64,000 bases of DNA from Pseudidiomarina planktonica (lineage in GTDB: Bacteria > Pseudomonadota > Gammaproteobacteria > Enterobacterales > Alteromonadaceae). The notes beneath the pieces were generated by a model, which saw nothing but the letters and a program-made list of their open reading frames with translations, had not been told where the DNA came from and ran no database searches. The translations under genes were made by a program, and so were the position numbers. How positions within the stretch are numbered: the stretch's first letter is position 1; the number at the start of each line of letters is the position of its first letter. Of the stretch, positions 38,186-47,052 are shown in pieces. The DNA lies in NCBI RefSeq assembly GCF_900177775.1, contig NZ_FXWH01000001.1:1054001-1118000 (forward strand). The letters are read 5' to 3'.

Positions 38186-38248
38186 TTATCATTCGTAAAT
38201 TTTGATTTATATAACTTTAATAACTGCAACAGCAGCAAGGAGTCGATT

Positions 38249-38764
38249 TTGAATAAATTAATTAAGAACTCACTAATCGCATTAACTATGAGTGCAGCAA
38301 TGCTAACTACTGCAGCGCAAGCTCAACAGCGCATTGGCGTGGTGGACGTTATGCGGGTATTCCAGGAATTACCTCAGCGTGAGCAAATTGCTGAGCAGTT
38401 GCAAGGTGAGTTCCAGGAGCGTTTTGAAGAAATGCGTCGTATTGAAACTCGGGTAAATGAGTTACGTGCTAAGCAGCAACGTGATGCGTCAATTATGTCT
38501 GATGCTGAGAAAACTCAAGTAGACCGTGAGCTTGAAACTCTGGCTGCAGAAGCGCAACTGAAAGGTAAAGCGCTAAACGAAGATACGCGTCGTCGTCAGA
38601 ACGAAGAGCGTAACCGCTTGTTAATGGAAGTTCAGCAAGTGATTGACAAAATTGCCAAAGATGAAGGTTTCGACATCGTATTGCAAAGCAATGCTGTGGC
38701 CTATATCAGCGATAGCGCAGATTTATCAGATGAAGTTATTCAGGCGATGACGTCTGGACAATAA
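38249..38764 (+). CDS. skp: Periplasmic chaperone Skp (OmpH)
   Basis: Skp holds unfolded outer-membrane proteins in the periplasm. The 171-residue protein has a signal peptide ending TAAQAQQ and then IGVVDVMRVFQELPQREQIA. Long charged coiled-coil tentacles follow over about 45-140. It starts at TTG with AAGGAG 6 nt upstream. Confidence 0.93.
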   Translation: MNKLIKNSLIALTMSAAMLTTAAQAQQRIGVVDVMRVFQELPQREQIAEQLQGEFQERFEEMRRIETRVNELRAKQQRDASIMSDAEKTQVDRELETLAAEAQLKGKALNEDTRRRQNEERNRLLMEVQQVIDKIAKDEGFDIVLQSNAVAYISDSADLSDEVIQAMTSGQ

Positions 38765-38768
38765 CAGC

Positions 38769-39791
38769 ATGCAGGCTTATACCTTAGCGCAACTGGCTGA
38801 GCATATTGACGCGGAAGTACAAGGCGACGAGAGCTTGTCAGTTGCTGCTGTTGCTACCTTAGCTTCAGCTCAGCAGGGTCAAATAGCCTTTTTGGCTAAT
38901 GCCCGCTACAAAGCGCAGTTGGAAACAACCAAAGCGAGCGCGGTGATTGTGGCACCCGGAACCGAGGTGCCCGATCATATAGTGGCTGTGGTTACCAAAA
39001 ATCCGTATTTAGGATTTGCGAAAGTAGCGCAGTTGCTGGACACCACGCCGAATCCAGCCGAAGGTGTTGCCGCTACGGCACAAATAGCACCATCGGCTAA
39101 ATTAGGTAAAAACGTCCAACTTGGCCATCACGTAGTGATAGAAGCAGGTGCTGAGCTTGGTGACAATGTCATCATAGGCGCTGGTAGCTATATAGGCGCA
39201 GGCACTGTAGTAGGTGCTGATACCAAGATTTGGCAACGGGTAACTATTTACCACAATTGCGTTATTGGTAAGGAATGTGTCATTCATTCCGGCGTTGTTA
39301 TAGGAGCCGACGGCTTTGGTTGGGCCACTGAAAACTCAAAATGGGTTAAGATACCCCAACTAGGTCGGGTTGTGATTGGTGATCGGGTTGATATCGGTGC
39401 CAATACCACAGTCGACCGTGGTGCTTTAGACGATACTATTATTTCGTCTGGTTGTATTATCGATAATCAATGCCAAATTGCTCACAATGCTTTTGTTGAT
39501 GAAGACACTGCTATTGCTGGCTGTACTGTTTTAGCTGGTAGTTCGCACATTGGTAAACGTTGTTTGATAGGTGGCGCTTCAGCTATTAACGGCCATATTG
39601 AAATCTGTGATGATGTTCAAATCAGTGGGTTCTCAATGGTTATTAAGGGTATTAGCGAACCTGGTGTTTATGCTTCCGGAATACCGGCTGCACCGCACCG
39701 CGAATGGCGTCGAAACGGAGCTAGATTCCGTCAGCTGGATGATTTATTTAATCGTGTTAAAGCTCTTGAGAAAGAACAAAAGAACTCATAA
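38769..39791 (+). CDS. lpxD: UDP-3-O-(3-hydroxyacyl)glucosamine N-acyltransferase
   Basis: LpxD adds the second acyl chain in lipid A synthesis. The 340-residue protein has an N-terminal uridine-binding domain (residues 1-100, with [15 protein letters not shown]). Left-handed beta-helix repeats follow over about 105-300, with the catalytic His region [17 protein letters not shown] near 240. It starts 4 nt after skp. Confidence 0.96.
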   Translation: MQAYTLAQLAEHIDAEVQGDESLSVAAVATLASAQQGQIAFLANARYKAQLETTKASAVIVAPGTEVPDHIVAVVTKNPYLGFAKVAQLLDTTPNPAEGVAATAQIAPSAKLGKNVQLGHHVVIEAGAELGDNVIIGAGSYIGAGTVVGADTKIWQRVTIYHNCVIGKECVIHSGVVIGADGFGWATENSKWVKIPQLGRVVIGDRVDIGANTTVDRGALDDTIISSGCIIDNQCQIAHNAFVDEDTAIAGCTVLAGSSHIGKRCLIGGASAINGHIEICDDVQISGFSMVIKGISEPGVYASGIPAAPHREWRRNGARFRQLDDLFNRVKALEKEQKNS

Positions 39792-39811
39792 CACTAGGTG
39801 GGGGACAACCA

Positions 39812-40267
39812 TTGTCTACAGAGCTGAACGGATTTGATATAGACGAAGTACTAAATTTATTACCTCATAGGTATCCATTTTTATTAATTGATCGGGTACT
39901 TGCCTGTGACGGTGAAAAAGTAATTCATGCCATTAAAAATGTGACTATTAACGAACCTATATTTAATGGTCATTTCCCTGGAAATCCTATTTTTCCGGGC
40001 GTATTAATTTTAGAAGCTATGGCTCAGGCTGCCGGCCTACTTGGCTTTAAGATTACCTCTAGCAAGCCTGCCGCAAATGATTTGTATTTATTTGCCGGGG
40101 TCGACAATGCACGTTTTAAACGCCAGGTACTGCCGGGCGACACTATGCATTTGCACGTGACTTTCGAGAAAGAGCGTCGCGGCATTTGGGTATTTAAAGG
40201 GCGTGCAGAAGTGGACGGTAAACTAGCTTGCAGTGCCGACATAATTTGCGCCAGAAGAGAGCTTTAA
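39812..40267 (+). CDS. fabZ: 3-hydroxyacyl-ACP dehydratase FabZ
   Basis: FabZ dehydrates 3-hydroxyacyl-ACP in fatty acid elongation and competes with LpxA for substrate. The 151-residue hot-dog protein has [12 protein letters not shown] near 16, catalytic His54 in [12 protein letters not shown] and Glu68 in LILEAMAQ, the same numbers as E. coli. No ATG is available; it starts at TTG with a GGTGGGGG sequence upstream. Confidence 0.96.
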   Translation: MSTELNGFDIDEVLNLLPHRYPFLLIDRVLACDGEKVIHAIKNVTINEPIFNGHFPGNPIFPGVLILEAMAQAAGLLGFKITSSKPAANDLYLFAGVDNARFKRQVLPGDTMHLHVTFEKERRGIWVFKGRAEVDGKLACSADIICARREL

Positions 40268-41035
40268 GTGATTCACGAAACGGCAATTATTGATGCTTCT
40301 GCCAAATTGGGAAGCAATGTACAAGTAGGTCCCTGGACCTACATAGGCCCTGATGTTGAGATTGGCGACAACACAGTTATTTCCTCTCATGTTGTAGTGA
40401 AGGGGCCTACCCGCATTGGCCAGAATAATCGCATCTTTCAGTTTGCTTCTATTGGTGAAGACTGTCAGGACAAGAAGTACGCCGGCGAACCTACCGAACT
40501 GGTAATTGGCGACAACAATATCTTTCGCGAGTGTGTCACTGTGCATCGTGGCACCACGCAAGATAACAGTTTGACTGCCATTGGCAGCAATAATCTGTTT
40601 ATGGCTTACGTGCATGTTGCCCATGACTGTATCGTCGGAGATAACAACATTCTTGCAAACGCAGTGACTCTGGCTGGCCATGTGGTGGTTGGTGATTGGG
40701 TTATTCTGGGCGGCTTTACCGGCGTGCATCAGTTCTGCCATATAGGCTCTCATGCCTTTACTGCAGTGAATTCAGTGATAGTTCAAGATGTGCCGCCGTA
40801 CATTATGGCGCAAGGCCATAACGCCACACCACGAACTATCAATTCGGAAGGCTTAAAGCGCCGTGGTTATAGTAAAGAGCAAATTATGAATCTACGCCGA
40901 GCATACAAAACGCTGTATCGCTCAGGCCTGACTGTTGCCGAAGCTGTGGAAAAACTACAGGCGCAGAATGCGGAAGAAGTACAGCCGTTAATTGACTTTG
41001 TGCAACAGAGTTCACGGGGAATTATTCGGCCGTGA
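40268..41035 (+). CDS. lpxA: UDP-N-acetylglucosamine acyltransferase LpxA
   Basis: LpxA catalyses the first step of lipid A synthesis. The 255-residue beta-helix protein has FASIGEDCQDKKYAGEPTEL near 58 and the catalytic His119 in HVAHDCIVGDNN, equivalent to E. coli His125. A C-terminal helical domain follows. It starts at GTG directly after the fabZ stop. Its stop overlaps the lpxB start (GTGA). Confidence 0.97.
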   Translation: MIHETAIIDASAKLGSNVQVGPWTYIGPDVEIGDNTVISSHVVVKGPTRIGQNNRIFQFASIGEDCQDKKYAGEPTELVIGDNNIFRECVTVHRGTTQDNSLTAIGSNNLFMAYVHVAHDCIVGDNNILANAVTLAGHVVVGDWVILGGFTGVHQFCHIGSHAFTAVNSVIVQDVPPYIMAQGHNATPRTINSEGLKRRGYSKEQIMNLRRAYKTLYRSGLTVAEAVEKLQAQNAEEVQPLIDFVQQSSRGIIRP

Positions 41036-42192
41036 CCGACCAGCACCAAGCTGACAAAAGCCCGGTTATAGCCGTTCTAGCCGGTGAGCACTCCGGTGAT
41101 TTACTCGGTGCCGGATTATTGAAATCACTTCGTACGACTTACCCAAATGCTCGTTTTATTGGCGTTGGCGGCCCGCTAATGCAAGCTGAGGGCTTGCATA
41201 GTCTGGTGCCTATGGACGATTTGGCGGTAATGGGATTGGCCGAGGTCATTACCCATTTACCTCGCTTGCTTGCTCACCGTAAACATATAGTTCAGCAACT
41301 AACCCAATCAAAGCCGGATATTTTTATCGGTATTGATGCCCCCGATTTTAATTTACCTATTGCCCGACGTTTAAAAGCCCTTGGTATTACGACCATGCAC
41401 TACGTGAGCCCCTCGGTTTGGGCGTGGCGGCAAGGGCGTATTAAAGGTATTAAGAAGTCGGTTGATCACATGCTGTGCTTGTTACCTTTCGAGAAAGCTT
41501 TTTATGATGAACATGGTTTGCCTGCAACTTTTGTGGGACACCCGTTAGCTGATGACATTCCAATGGCCTGGTCCCAAGCAGATGCCCGCACCGAGCTGGG
41601 GATTGCAGAACAGGAGAAAGTAGTTGGTTTGTTACCTGGCAGCCGGGCAGGTGAAATAGCGCGCATGGGGCCGGTATTTTTACAAGCAGCCCAACGTTTG
41701 TGGCAACAAAATCCGCAGTTATGCTTTGTAGCACCTATGATCAGTGAGGCTCGTAAAACACAGTTTGCTGAACTACAAGAGCGCTTAGCACCTGAGCTAC
41801 CGGTTACCTTGATTGACGGCCAGGCGCGCACAGTTATGGCTGCCAGTGATGTGCTGTTACTCACTTCTGGTACTGTTACGTTGGAAGCCTTACTAATTAA
41901 ACGCCCCATGGTGGTGGCTTATCGTTTTAGCTGGCTTAGTTATCAATTAATGAAACGGTTATTTAAAGCGGCTTATTTTTCCTTACCTAACCTGCTTGCT
42001 GGTAAAGCTATAGTGCCTGAGTTAAAGCAGGAAGAAACGCAACCCCAGCGACTGGCAGCAGAGCTAACCCAGCTGTTAGACACACCGCCACCACAGCTCC
42101 ATGAGCAGTTCAGCGCTATTCATGAGCAACTGCGTTGCAACGCCAGTACCTTAGCTGCGCAGGTTGTGATTAATTACCTTTCTAAAAAATAG
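41032..42192 (+). CDS. lpxB: Lipid A disaccharide synthase LpxB
   Basis: LpxB joins UDP-diacylglucosamine and lipid X. The 386-residue GT19 glycosyltransferase has AGEHSGDLLGAGLL near 16, MGLAEVITHLPRLL near 66, VSPSVWAWRQGR near 123 and LLTSGTVTLEALL near 280. It starts at GTG overlapping lpxA. The rnhB and dnaE genes that follow lpxB in E. coli are absent here; an unrelated pair follows. Confidence 0.96.
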   Translation: MTDQHQADKSPVIAVLAGEHSGDLLGAGLLKSLRTTYPNARFIGVGGPLMQAEGLHSLVPMDDLAVMGLAEVITHLPRLLAHRKHIVQQLTQSKPDIFIGIDAPDFNLPIARRLKALGITTMHYVSPSVWAWRQGRIKGIKKSVDHMLCLLPFEKAFYDEHGLPATFVGHPLADDIPMAWSQADARTELGIAEQEKVVGLLPGSRAGEIARMGPVFLQAAQRLWQQNPQLCFVAPMISEARKTQFAELQERLAPELPVTLIDGQARTVMAASDVLLLTSGTVTLEALLIKRPMVVAYRFSWLSYQLMKRLFKAAYFSLPNLLAGKAIVPELKQEETQPQRLAAELTQLLDTPPPQLHEQFSAIHEQLRCNASTLAAQVVINYLSKK

Positions 42193-42279
42193 AAATGTAA
42201 CCCCAATATTTAGCGCTAATAAAACCAATTTATTCGTACTAAACTAAACTCATAAACTTACCAGGTAATGGGAGCACTC

Positions 42280-43236
42280 ATGGGACTTTTAGTTGACGGC
42301 GTTTGGCATGACAAATGGTACGACACCGACAAAACCGGTGGTCGGTTCGAGCGCAGCGCGGCACAGTTTCGCAATCATATTGAAAATTCAGCGGACGCTG
42401 AATTTCCGGCACAAAGTGGTCGCTACCATTTGTACGTTTCGTTCGCGTGTCCGTGGGCTCATCGAACGTTGATATTTCGTAAGCTAAAGGGGCTGGAGTC
42501 ACATGTTTCAGTTTCGGCAGTGCATCCGCTCATGCTTGAAAACGGTTGGGAATTTGCTGACAAACCCTTGCAAGATCCGCTTTATGGTTACGATTTTCTG
42601 TATCAGGTGTATCTGAAGGCTGATCCTAATTACAGCGGTCGGGTGACAGTGCCGGTGCTTTGGGACAAACAAACCCAAACTATAGTAAGCAATGAATCAG
42701 CGGATATTATTCGTATGTTTAATAGCGCTTTTAATGATTTAACCGGTAATCACGACGACTATTATCCAACTGAGCTACAGCAGCAAATTGACGATATAAA
42801 CGAGCTGGTGTACCACAACATTAATAACGGCGTATATAAATGTGGCTTCGCTACCAAAGCACCAGCGTACGAGGAAGCCTTCCGGGAGCTGTTTGATGCC
42901 CTGGATCAGGTTGAAGCTATTTTAGCGAAACAGCCGTTCCTGGCCGGTGCGCAACTGACCGAAGCAGATTGGCGTTTGTTTACCACTCTGGTGCGCTTCG
43001 ATGCGGTGTACGTAGGACATTTTAAAACCAACCTGAAGCGAATTGTTGACTACCCGAATCTTTGGAATTATCTGAAAGCTTTGTATCAGTATCCGGGTGT
43101 GGAAGAAACTGTGGTAATGGATCATATTAAAACCCATTACTACGGTAGCCATAAAACCATTAACCCAACGGGTATAGTGCCGGTGGGACCGGAACTTGAT
43201 TTCAACGCCACGCACAATCGTAAGGAGCTGTCATGA
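42280..43236 (+). CDS. Glutathionyl-hydroquinone reductase (Xi-class GST, YqjG-type)
   Basis: Members reduce glutathionyl-hydroquinones with a catalytic cysteine. The protein has 318 residues from ATG 42280, which has GGGAG 5 nt upstream; ATG 42268 is too close to any Shine-Dalgarno sequence. The active-site Cys57 sits in the family motif CPWAHR, preceded by RYHLYVSFA. The C-terminal helical GST domain contains LTEADWRLFTTLVRFD near 226. It overlaps the pirin gene start by 4 nt, so the two form a stress or detoxification unit. Confidence 0.92.
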   Translation: MGLLVDGVWHDKWYDTDKTGGRFERSAAQFRNHIENSADAEFPAQSGRYHLYVSFACPWAHRTLIFRKLKGLESHVSVSAVHPLMLENGWEFADKPLQDPLYGYDFLYQVYLKADPNYSGRVTVPVLWDKQTQTIVSNESADIIRMFNSAFNDLTGNHDDYYPTELQQQIDDINELVYHNINNGVYKCGFATKAPAYEEAFRELFDALDQVEAILAKQPFLAGAQLTEADWRLFTTLVRFDAVYVGHFKTNLKRIVDYPNLWNYLKALYQYPGVEETVVMDHIKTHYYGSHKTINPTGIVPVGPELDFNATHNRKELS

Positions 43237-44066
43237 CTAAGGCAATTAAAGGGCGCTTCCGCGGAATTCCGGCACAAGACGGTGCCGGAGTTAAATTAAC
43301 CCGGGTTATTAATCAACCCTCATTGAAACATCAGGATCCGTTTTTGATGCTGGATGAGTTCCTTTCAGATAATCCGAACGATTATATAGCCGGGTTTCCG
43401 CCGCACCCACATCGCGGGTTTTGTACGCTAACCTACATGTTGGCTGGGCGTATGGAGCATCAGGACTCGGTTGGTAACACCGGCGTGGTTGAAGCCGGCG
43501 GTGCGCAGTGGATGAAGGCTGCCAAGGGTATTATTCACGCGGAAATGCCGAAGCAGGAAGAAGGGTTAATGTGGGGCTTTCAGCTATGGCTGAATTTACC
43601 TGCAAAAGACAAAATGACACCGGCTGAATGGGCCGACCATCCGTCTGATTCCATTCCGGTGATTGCTCAGGATGGTGCCGAAATACGTTTGGTTGCGGGT
43701 GAATACAAGTCCGAAAAAGGGCCGATTCAACAGCCGGAGCGCCGTTTCCTAATGGCTGATGTGCGCCTCGATGCCAACACTAGTACGGCTATTGAATCAC
43801 AACATCAACGTCAGCGTCTGGCTTACGTCTATCAAGGTGAGTTAACCGTGAACGGCGAAAGTGTGAAGCGCGGTGAGTTACTGCAGCTAGATCAGGAAGC
43901 CACGCTGGAATTAACGACCAGCGACGAAAGCGCTGCGTTTATTCTGCTGGCCGCAGAGCCTATTGGCGAACCTATAGTGCAATACGGGCCTTTTGTGATG
44001 AATGAATCGCACGAAATTGAACAGGCGTTACGGGATTATCAGGCCGGGCGGCTGGGCGCGGCCTAA
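43233..44066 (+). CDS. Pirin family cupin protein
   Basis: The protein has 277 residues. The N-terminal cupin has the pirin metal-site pattern PPHPHRGFCTLTYMLAGRMEHQDS near 50, then GAQWMKAAKGIIHAEMP near 90. Some bacterial pirins (E. coli YhhW) have quercetinase activity; the function here is not determinable. Its ATG overlaps the preceding reductase stop, which suggests quinone or flavonoid-type detoxification. Confidence 0.9.
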   Translation: MTKAIKGRFRGIPAQDGAGVKLTRVINQPSLKHQDPFLMLDEFLSDNPNDYIAGFPPHPHRGFCTLTYMLAGRMEHQDSVGNTGVVEAGGAQWMKAAKGIIHAEMPKQEEGLMWGFQLWLNLPAKDKMTPAEWADHPSDSIPVIAQDGAEIRLVAGEYKSEKGPIQQPERRFLMADVRLDANTSTAIESQHQRQRLAYVYQGELTVNGESVKRGELLQLDQEATLELTTSDESAAFILLAAEPIGEPIVQYGPFVMNESHEIEQALRDYQAGRLGAA

Positions 44067-44078
44067 ATGATCTAACCG

Positions 44079-44097
44079 AAGTAAGGGTGCCTTACTT
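44079..44097. repeat. Short hairpin between convergent pirin and response-regulator genes
   Basis: AAGTAAGG and CCTTACTT form a perfect 8-bp stem with a 3-nt GTG loop, covering the stop codon of the minus-strand gene. There is no T-run, so terminator activity is uncertain. Confidence 0.5.
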
Positions 44098-45735
44098 AAA
44101 TACCCCGGCTTCACGAGCTTCTTCGTGCAGTCGGGCGTAACGTTTTTGGTGGGTTTCACTTAATTGCATACCTTCCAGAGTGCGGAAGCAGCGTTTGCAC
44201 TCTTTAATGAACTCAGGATTCGGTTTGTCGCTGTCGCCTAACACCTTTATGGCCGCCTGAATGTAGTTCAAAGCAGCGCCACTATTCATTGGTGCATGTT
44301 GCAGAGCTGTGGTGAAGCTCTGAATAGCAGCACCGTAGTCACCATTTTTGTACTCGCTAATTCCGGCCCGGTTCGCTTCAAAAAATGAAGCCTGGCGTTC
44401 TTCGCTTTTCTCGAAGCGATGCTTTAACAGGCGCTGGCTATAGTCATCCAGTTGATGTTGTTGCTCCATTCGCTCACTGAGCTGATTGGCTTTCTCGTAT
44501 TCGCCTAAATCCAATAATACCGACAATACGTCGGGTGCCAGTTCCGGCGAAATATCACTCTGTTGTGCTAAGGATTGGCCTACTACTTCATTCAGATGAT
44601 GTTGAGCTTCGCGGAAACGGCCGTTAAAAGACTCTATTCTCGCCATAACCACATGTTCCAGCTCCTGATACTCCAGCTCTGAATAAACCAGATTGTCGTC
44701 ATAACGAGCGCGCTGCAGTGCGATGGTTGCTTCGGTTTGATACTTGCCAACCTGACGCGGTTCATCGGCGTTTTCGGCGGCATCAAGAATACTGCGAATA
44801 TAAGTGCATAAATGGCGGGGGTCACGAAACACTGACTTGCGGCTAATTTCTAAAACATGGTGCATTGCCTGGCGAGCAAGCTCAAACTCTGCGTTGTCCC
44901 TAGCAATGCGTGCAAAATTTGACTGCCGTTCAATGGAAAACGGCGCTAGTCCGACTGCTTTACGCGCTGACTCCAGAGCATCGCCTAAGCGCTCAGCCTG
45001 AACGTGACATTCAGCAATTAAATCCTGCGCATCAACAGCATTGGTATTTTTGGATAGTACTTCGCGGGCCAACTCAATGGCTTCGTCCGGCTTGTTCTGC
45101 AACAACCGGGTTCTGGCCAGAGTCATCACGCCCCAGGTGAAACGTTGCTCTTCCAATAACTCTAATAAACGCTGCTCAGCTTCGTCGAACTGTCCCAGTT
45201 TGAGAAACAGCTCAGCAGTAAGTTTGCGGCAATAATTGCTGTAATGGCCTTTAGCATCAATATGCTCCTGGCAGGCTTTAATACAATCTGCGTACTGGTG
45301 CCGGTACAGCGTTTGGTAAATAGTTTTAAGGGCTTTACGCTTTTTAAATGCGCGAACTAAGCGAGTGCGCAATAACCCCTGCGAGAAGGGTTTCATTAAG
45401 TAGTCGTCGGGCTGTAGCTCAAGCGCACTCAACACCATTGGGCGTGAATTATCGCCCGTGATGAGGAAAAATATAGTGTCGTCGCGCACTAACTGGCGTA
45501 CTTGAAGCTCTTCCAGTACCTGGCGGCCATTCTTGCCATGCCCGAGGTTGTAATCTACCAACAGAATATCGAAGGGCTGATTGGTATGGGCGGCAACGCC
45601 GGATTCGCCGGTTGATTTAGCGGTAACCTGACGCGCTCCCATAGTATGTAGTAAGCCCTTCAGCATTACCTGGAATGGTTTTTGATCGTCAATGATCAGG
45701 ATTCTGCTGTCACTTAATTCAAGCGATTGACTCAT
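44092..45735 (-). CDS. Response regulator with C-terminal TPR array
   Basis: The protein has 547 residues. The CheY-like receiver domain (about 10-130) has Asp16-Asp17, phospho-acceptor Asp61 in LLVDYNLGHG and Lys115 in LMKPFS. Residues about 150-530 are helical tetratricopeptide-type repeats (FDEAEQRLLELLEEQ, PDEAIELAREVLSKN, YGAAIQSFTTALQHAPMN). No DNA-binding or enzymatic output is seen, so it probably works by protein interaction, as proposed for similar receiver-TPR proteins such as VieB. No histidine kinase gene is adjacent. Confidence 0.88.
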   Translation of the reverse strand: MSQSLELSDSRILIIDDQKPFQVMLKGLLHTMGARQVTAKSTGESGVAAHTNQPFDILLVDYNLGHGKNGRQVLEELQVRQLVRDDTIFFLITGDNSRPMVLSALELQPDDYLMKPFSQGLLRTRLVRAFKKRKALKTIYQTLYRHQYADCIKACQEHIDAKGHYSNYCRKLTAELFLKLGQFDEAEQRLLELLEEQRFTWGVMTLARTRLLQNKPDEAIELAREVLSKNTNAVDAQDLIAECHVQAERLGDALESARKAVGLAPFSIERQSNFARIARDNAEFELARQAMHHVLEISRKSVFRDPRHLCTYIRSILDAAENADEPRQVGKYQTEATIALQRARYDDNLVYSELEYQELEHVVMARIESFNGRFREAQHHLNEVVGQSLAQQSDISPELAPDVLSVLLDLGEYEKANQLSERMEQQHQLDDYSQRLLKHRFEKSEERQASFFEANRAGISEYKNGDYGAAIQSFTTALQHAPMNSGAALNYIQAAIKVLGDSDKPNPEFIKECKRCFRTLEGMQLSETHQKRYARLHEEAREAGVFK

Positions 45736-45797
45736 TCAGGCGTTTATTCCTTTCGCACGGCATTTTGATGCCGACATGCTAGGCTAGTAACTGGCGT

Positions 45798-45803
45798 TAT
45801 AAT
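45798..45803 (+). promoter_or_regulatory. Candidate -10 box upstream of the quinone oxidoreductase
   Basis: A perfect TATAAT lies 112 nt before the preferred start codon. No convincing -35 hexamer is found 16-18 nt upstream, so this is only a candidate. Confidence 0.3.
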
Positions 45804-45914
45804 GATTAGATATCATGAGCATAAAGCAGTGGTACCGGAATGCAAGAGTAGGCCGTGCTATACGCGGTGTTTTTGTGCACAAGCAGGTGTTAGCAGCCAG
45901 CTATGGAGGACAGT

Positions 45915-46823
45915 ATGCAAGCCAATGAAGTTACCATCAAGATTGCTTACGCGGGAGTGAACCGGGCTGATTTAGTGCAGCGTGCCGGTCATTATCCACC
46001 GCCGCCGGGGGCCAGCGATGTACTGGGTCTGGAGGTAAGCGGAGTGATAGATGAGGTTGGTAAGGATGTCAGTGACTTTAAATCAGGCGATGAGGTGTGC
46101 GCGCTGCTTACCGGCGGCGGTTATGCGAAGTCGGTAACAGTGCCTGCCGGGCAAGTACTGCCGATACCAAAAGGATCAGATTTAAAATTAGCAGCTACCT
46201 TGCCGGAGGCGTTCGCCACCGCCTGGTATAACTTAATGATGCTGGCCAAGCTGCAGCCGCATGAGCGAGTTTTGCTGCATGCTGGGGCTAGTGGGGTAGG
46301 TACTGCCGCCGTGCAGTTGTGTAATGAGTTTGCGGCCGACTGCTACGTCACTGCTGGTAGTGCGGAAAAATTGCAGCACTGCCGTACGCTGGGTGCCAGC
46401 GGGGGCTGGAATCGCCATGATGGTGACTTCGTTGAGGCAGTGAACGACTGGGGTGGTGCTGATGTAATTCTGGATCCTGTTGGCGGCGATTACTTTGCCA
46501 GCAACCAACAAGTGCTGCATGACGACGGACGTTTGATTGTTATTGGCTTACTCGGTGGTCGCCATGCACAAATTGATATGGGGCGGGTGTTAATGAAACG
46601 CCAGCGTATTATTGGTTCCACCTTGCGAAATCAGTCGGTGGCGGTGAAAACCGACATCATGCAGCAACTGCATAAACAGGTATGGCCAAAACTTGCGCAG
46701 GGCAGCATTAAACCGCAATTAGATAAAGTATTTGAGTTACATGAAGTGGATGATGCGCATGATTATGTCAGTGCGGATAAAAATATTGGGAAAGTACTTC
46801 TGAAGGTGCCCGCAGCAGACTAA
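45915..46823 (+). CDS. NAD(P)H quinone oxidoreductase, PIG3/zeta-crystallin type, N-terminally short
   Basis: The protein has 302 residues from ATG 45915, which has a perfect GGAGG 5 nt upstream; ATG 45903 is in frame but lacks a Shine-Dalgarno sequence. Motifs of the PIG3 branch of MDR enzymes are present: AGVNRADLVQRAGHYPPPPGAS, VLGLEVSGVID, and the NADP motif LHAGASGVGTAAVQL near 123. Family members have 20-25 more residues before the EVTIKI strand. An in-frame stop at 45891 closes off any extension, so the first strands of the GroES-like domain are missing. It may be a shortened but expressed protein or a decaying gene. Confidence 0.85.
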   Translation: MQANEVTIKIAYAGVNRADLVQRAGHYPPPPGASDVLGLEVSGVIDEVGKDVSDFKSGDEVCALLTGGGYAKSVTVPAGQVLPIPKGSDLKLAATLPEAFATAWYNLMMLAKLQPHERVLLHAGASGVGTAAVQLCNEFAADCYVTAGSAEKLQHCRTLGASGGWNRHDGDFVEAVNDWGGADVILDPVGGDYFASNQQVLHDDGRLIVIGLLGGRHAQIDMGRVLMKRQRIIGSTLRNQSVAVKTDIMQQLHKQVWPKLAQGSIKPQLDKVFELHEVDDAHDYVSADKNIGKVLLKVPAAD

Positions 46824-46851
46824 CTAAGGAGTAGCTAGTAACTAGAAAAAG

Positions 46852-46936
46852 TGGTGGAGGGGGCAGGATTCGAACCTGCGAAGGCTGAGCCGTCAGATTT
46901 ACAGTCTGATCCCTTTGACCGCTCGGGAACCCCTCC
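46852..46936 (-). tRNA. tRNA-Tyr (GTA)
   Basis: Read on the minus strand, the 85-nt gene begins GGAGGGGTTCCCGAGCGG and ends with the T-arm GGTTCGAATCC, acceptor CCCCTCC, discriminator A and encoded CCA. The anticodon loop CTGTAAA gives GTA. A long variable arm and near identity to E. coli tRNA-Tyr confirm a class II tyrosine tRNA. It stands alone between two rightward genes. Confidence 0.97.
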
Positions 46937-46944
46937 ACTCGAGC

Positions 46945-46979
46945 AGCGCGCATGATAGCAGATTAGCCCGGTCTGTAAA
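46945..46979 (-). promoter_or_regulatory. tRNA-Tyr promoter with GC-rich discriminator
   Basis: On the minus strand TTTACA (46979-46974) and TATCAT (46957-46952) are 16 nt apart, followed by GCGCGC. A GC-rich discriminator is a known hallmark of stringently controlled stable-RNA promoters. Confidence 0.7.
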
Positions 46980-47052
46980 CCCTAAAAAGCGGTAAATATT
47001 TATTAGCTGAGGCCGATAACTGAATTATTCAGTCATCATTCGGAACTCGGCT

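Noticed and set aside
45815-45928. A 37-codon ORF starting ATG 45815 and overlapping the quinone oxidoreductase start
   Set aside because: It was tested as the missing N-terminus of the oxidoreductase in another frame, but apart from a short AASYGG stretch it does not resemble the family start, and it has no ribosome-binding site.
46768-46953. Minus-strand open frame over the tRNA gene
   Set aside because: It reads through tRNA-Tyr and has no coding character.
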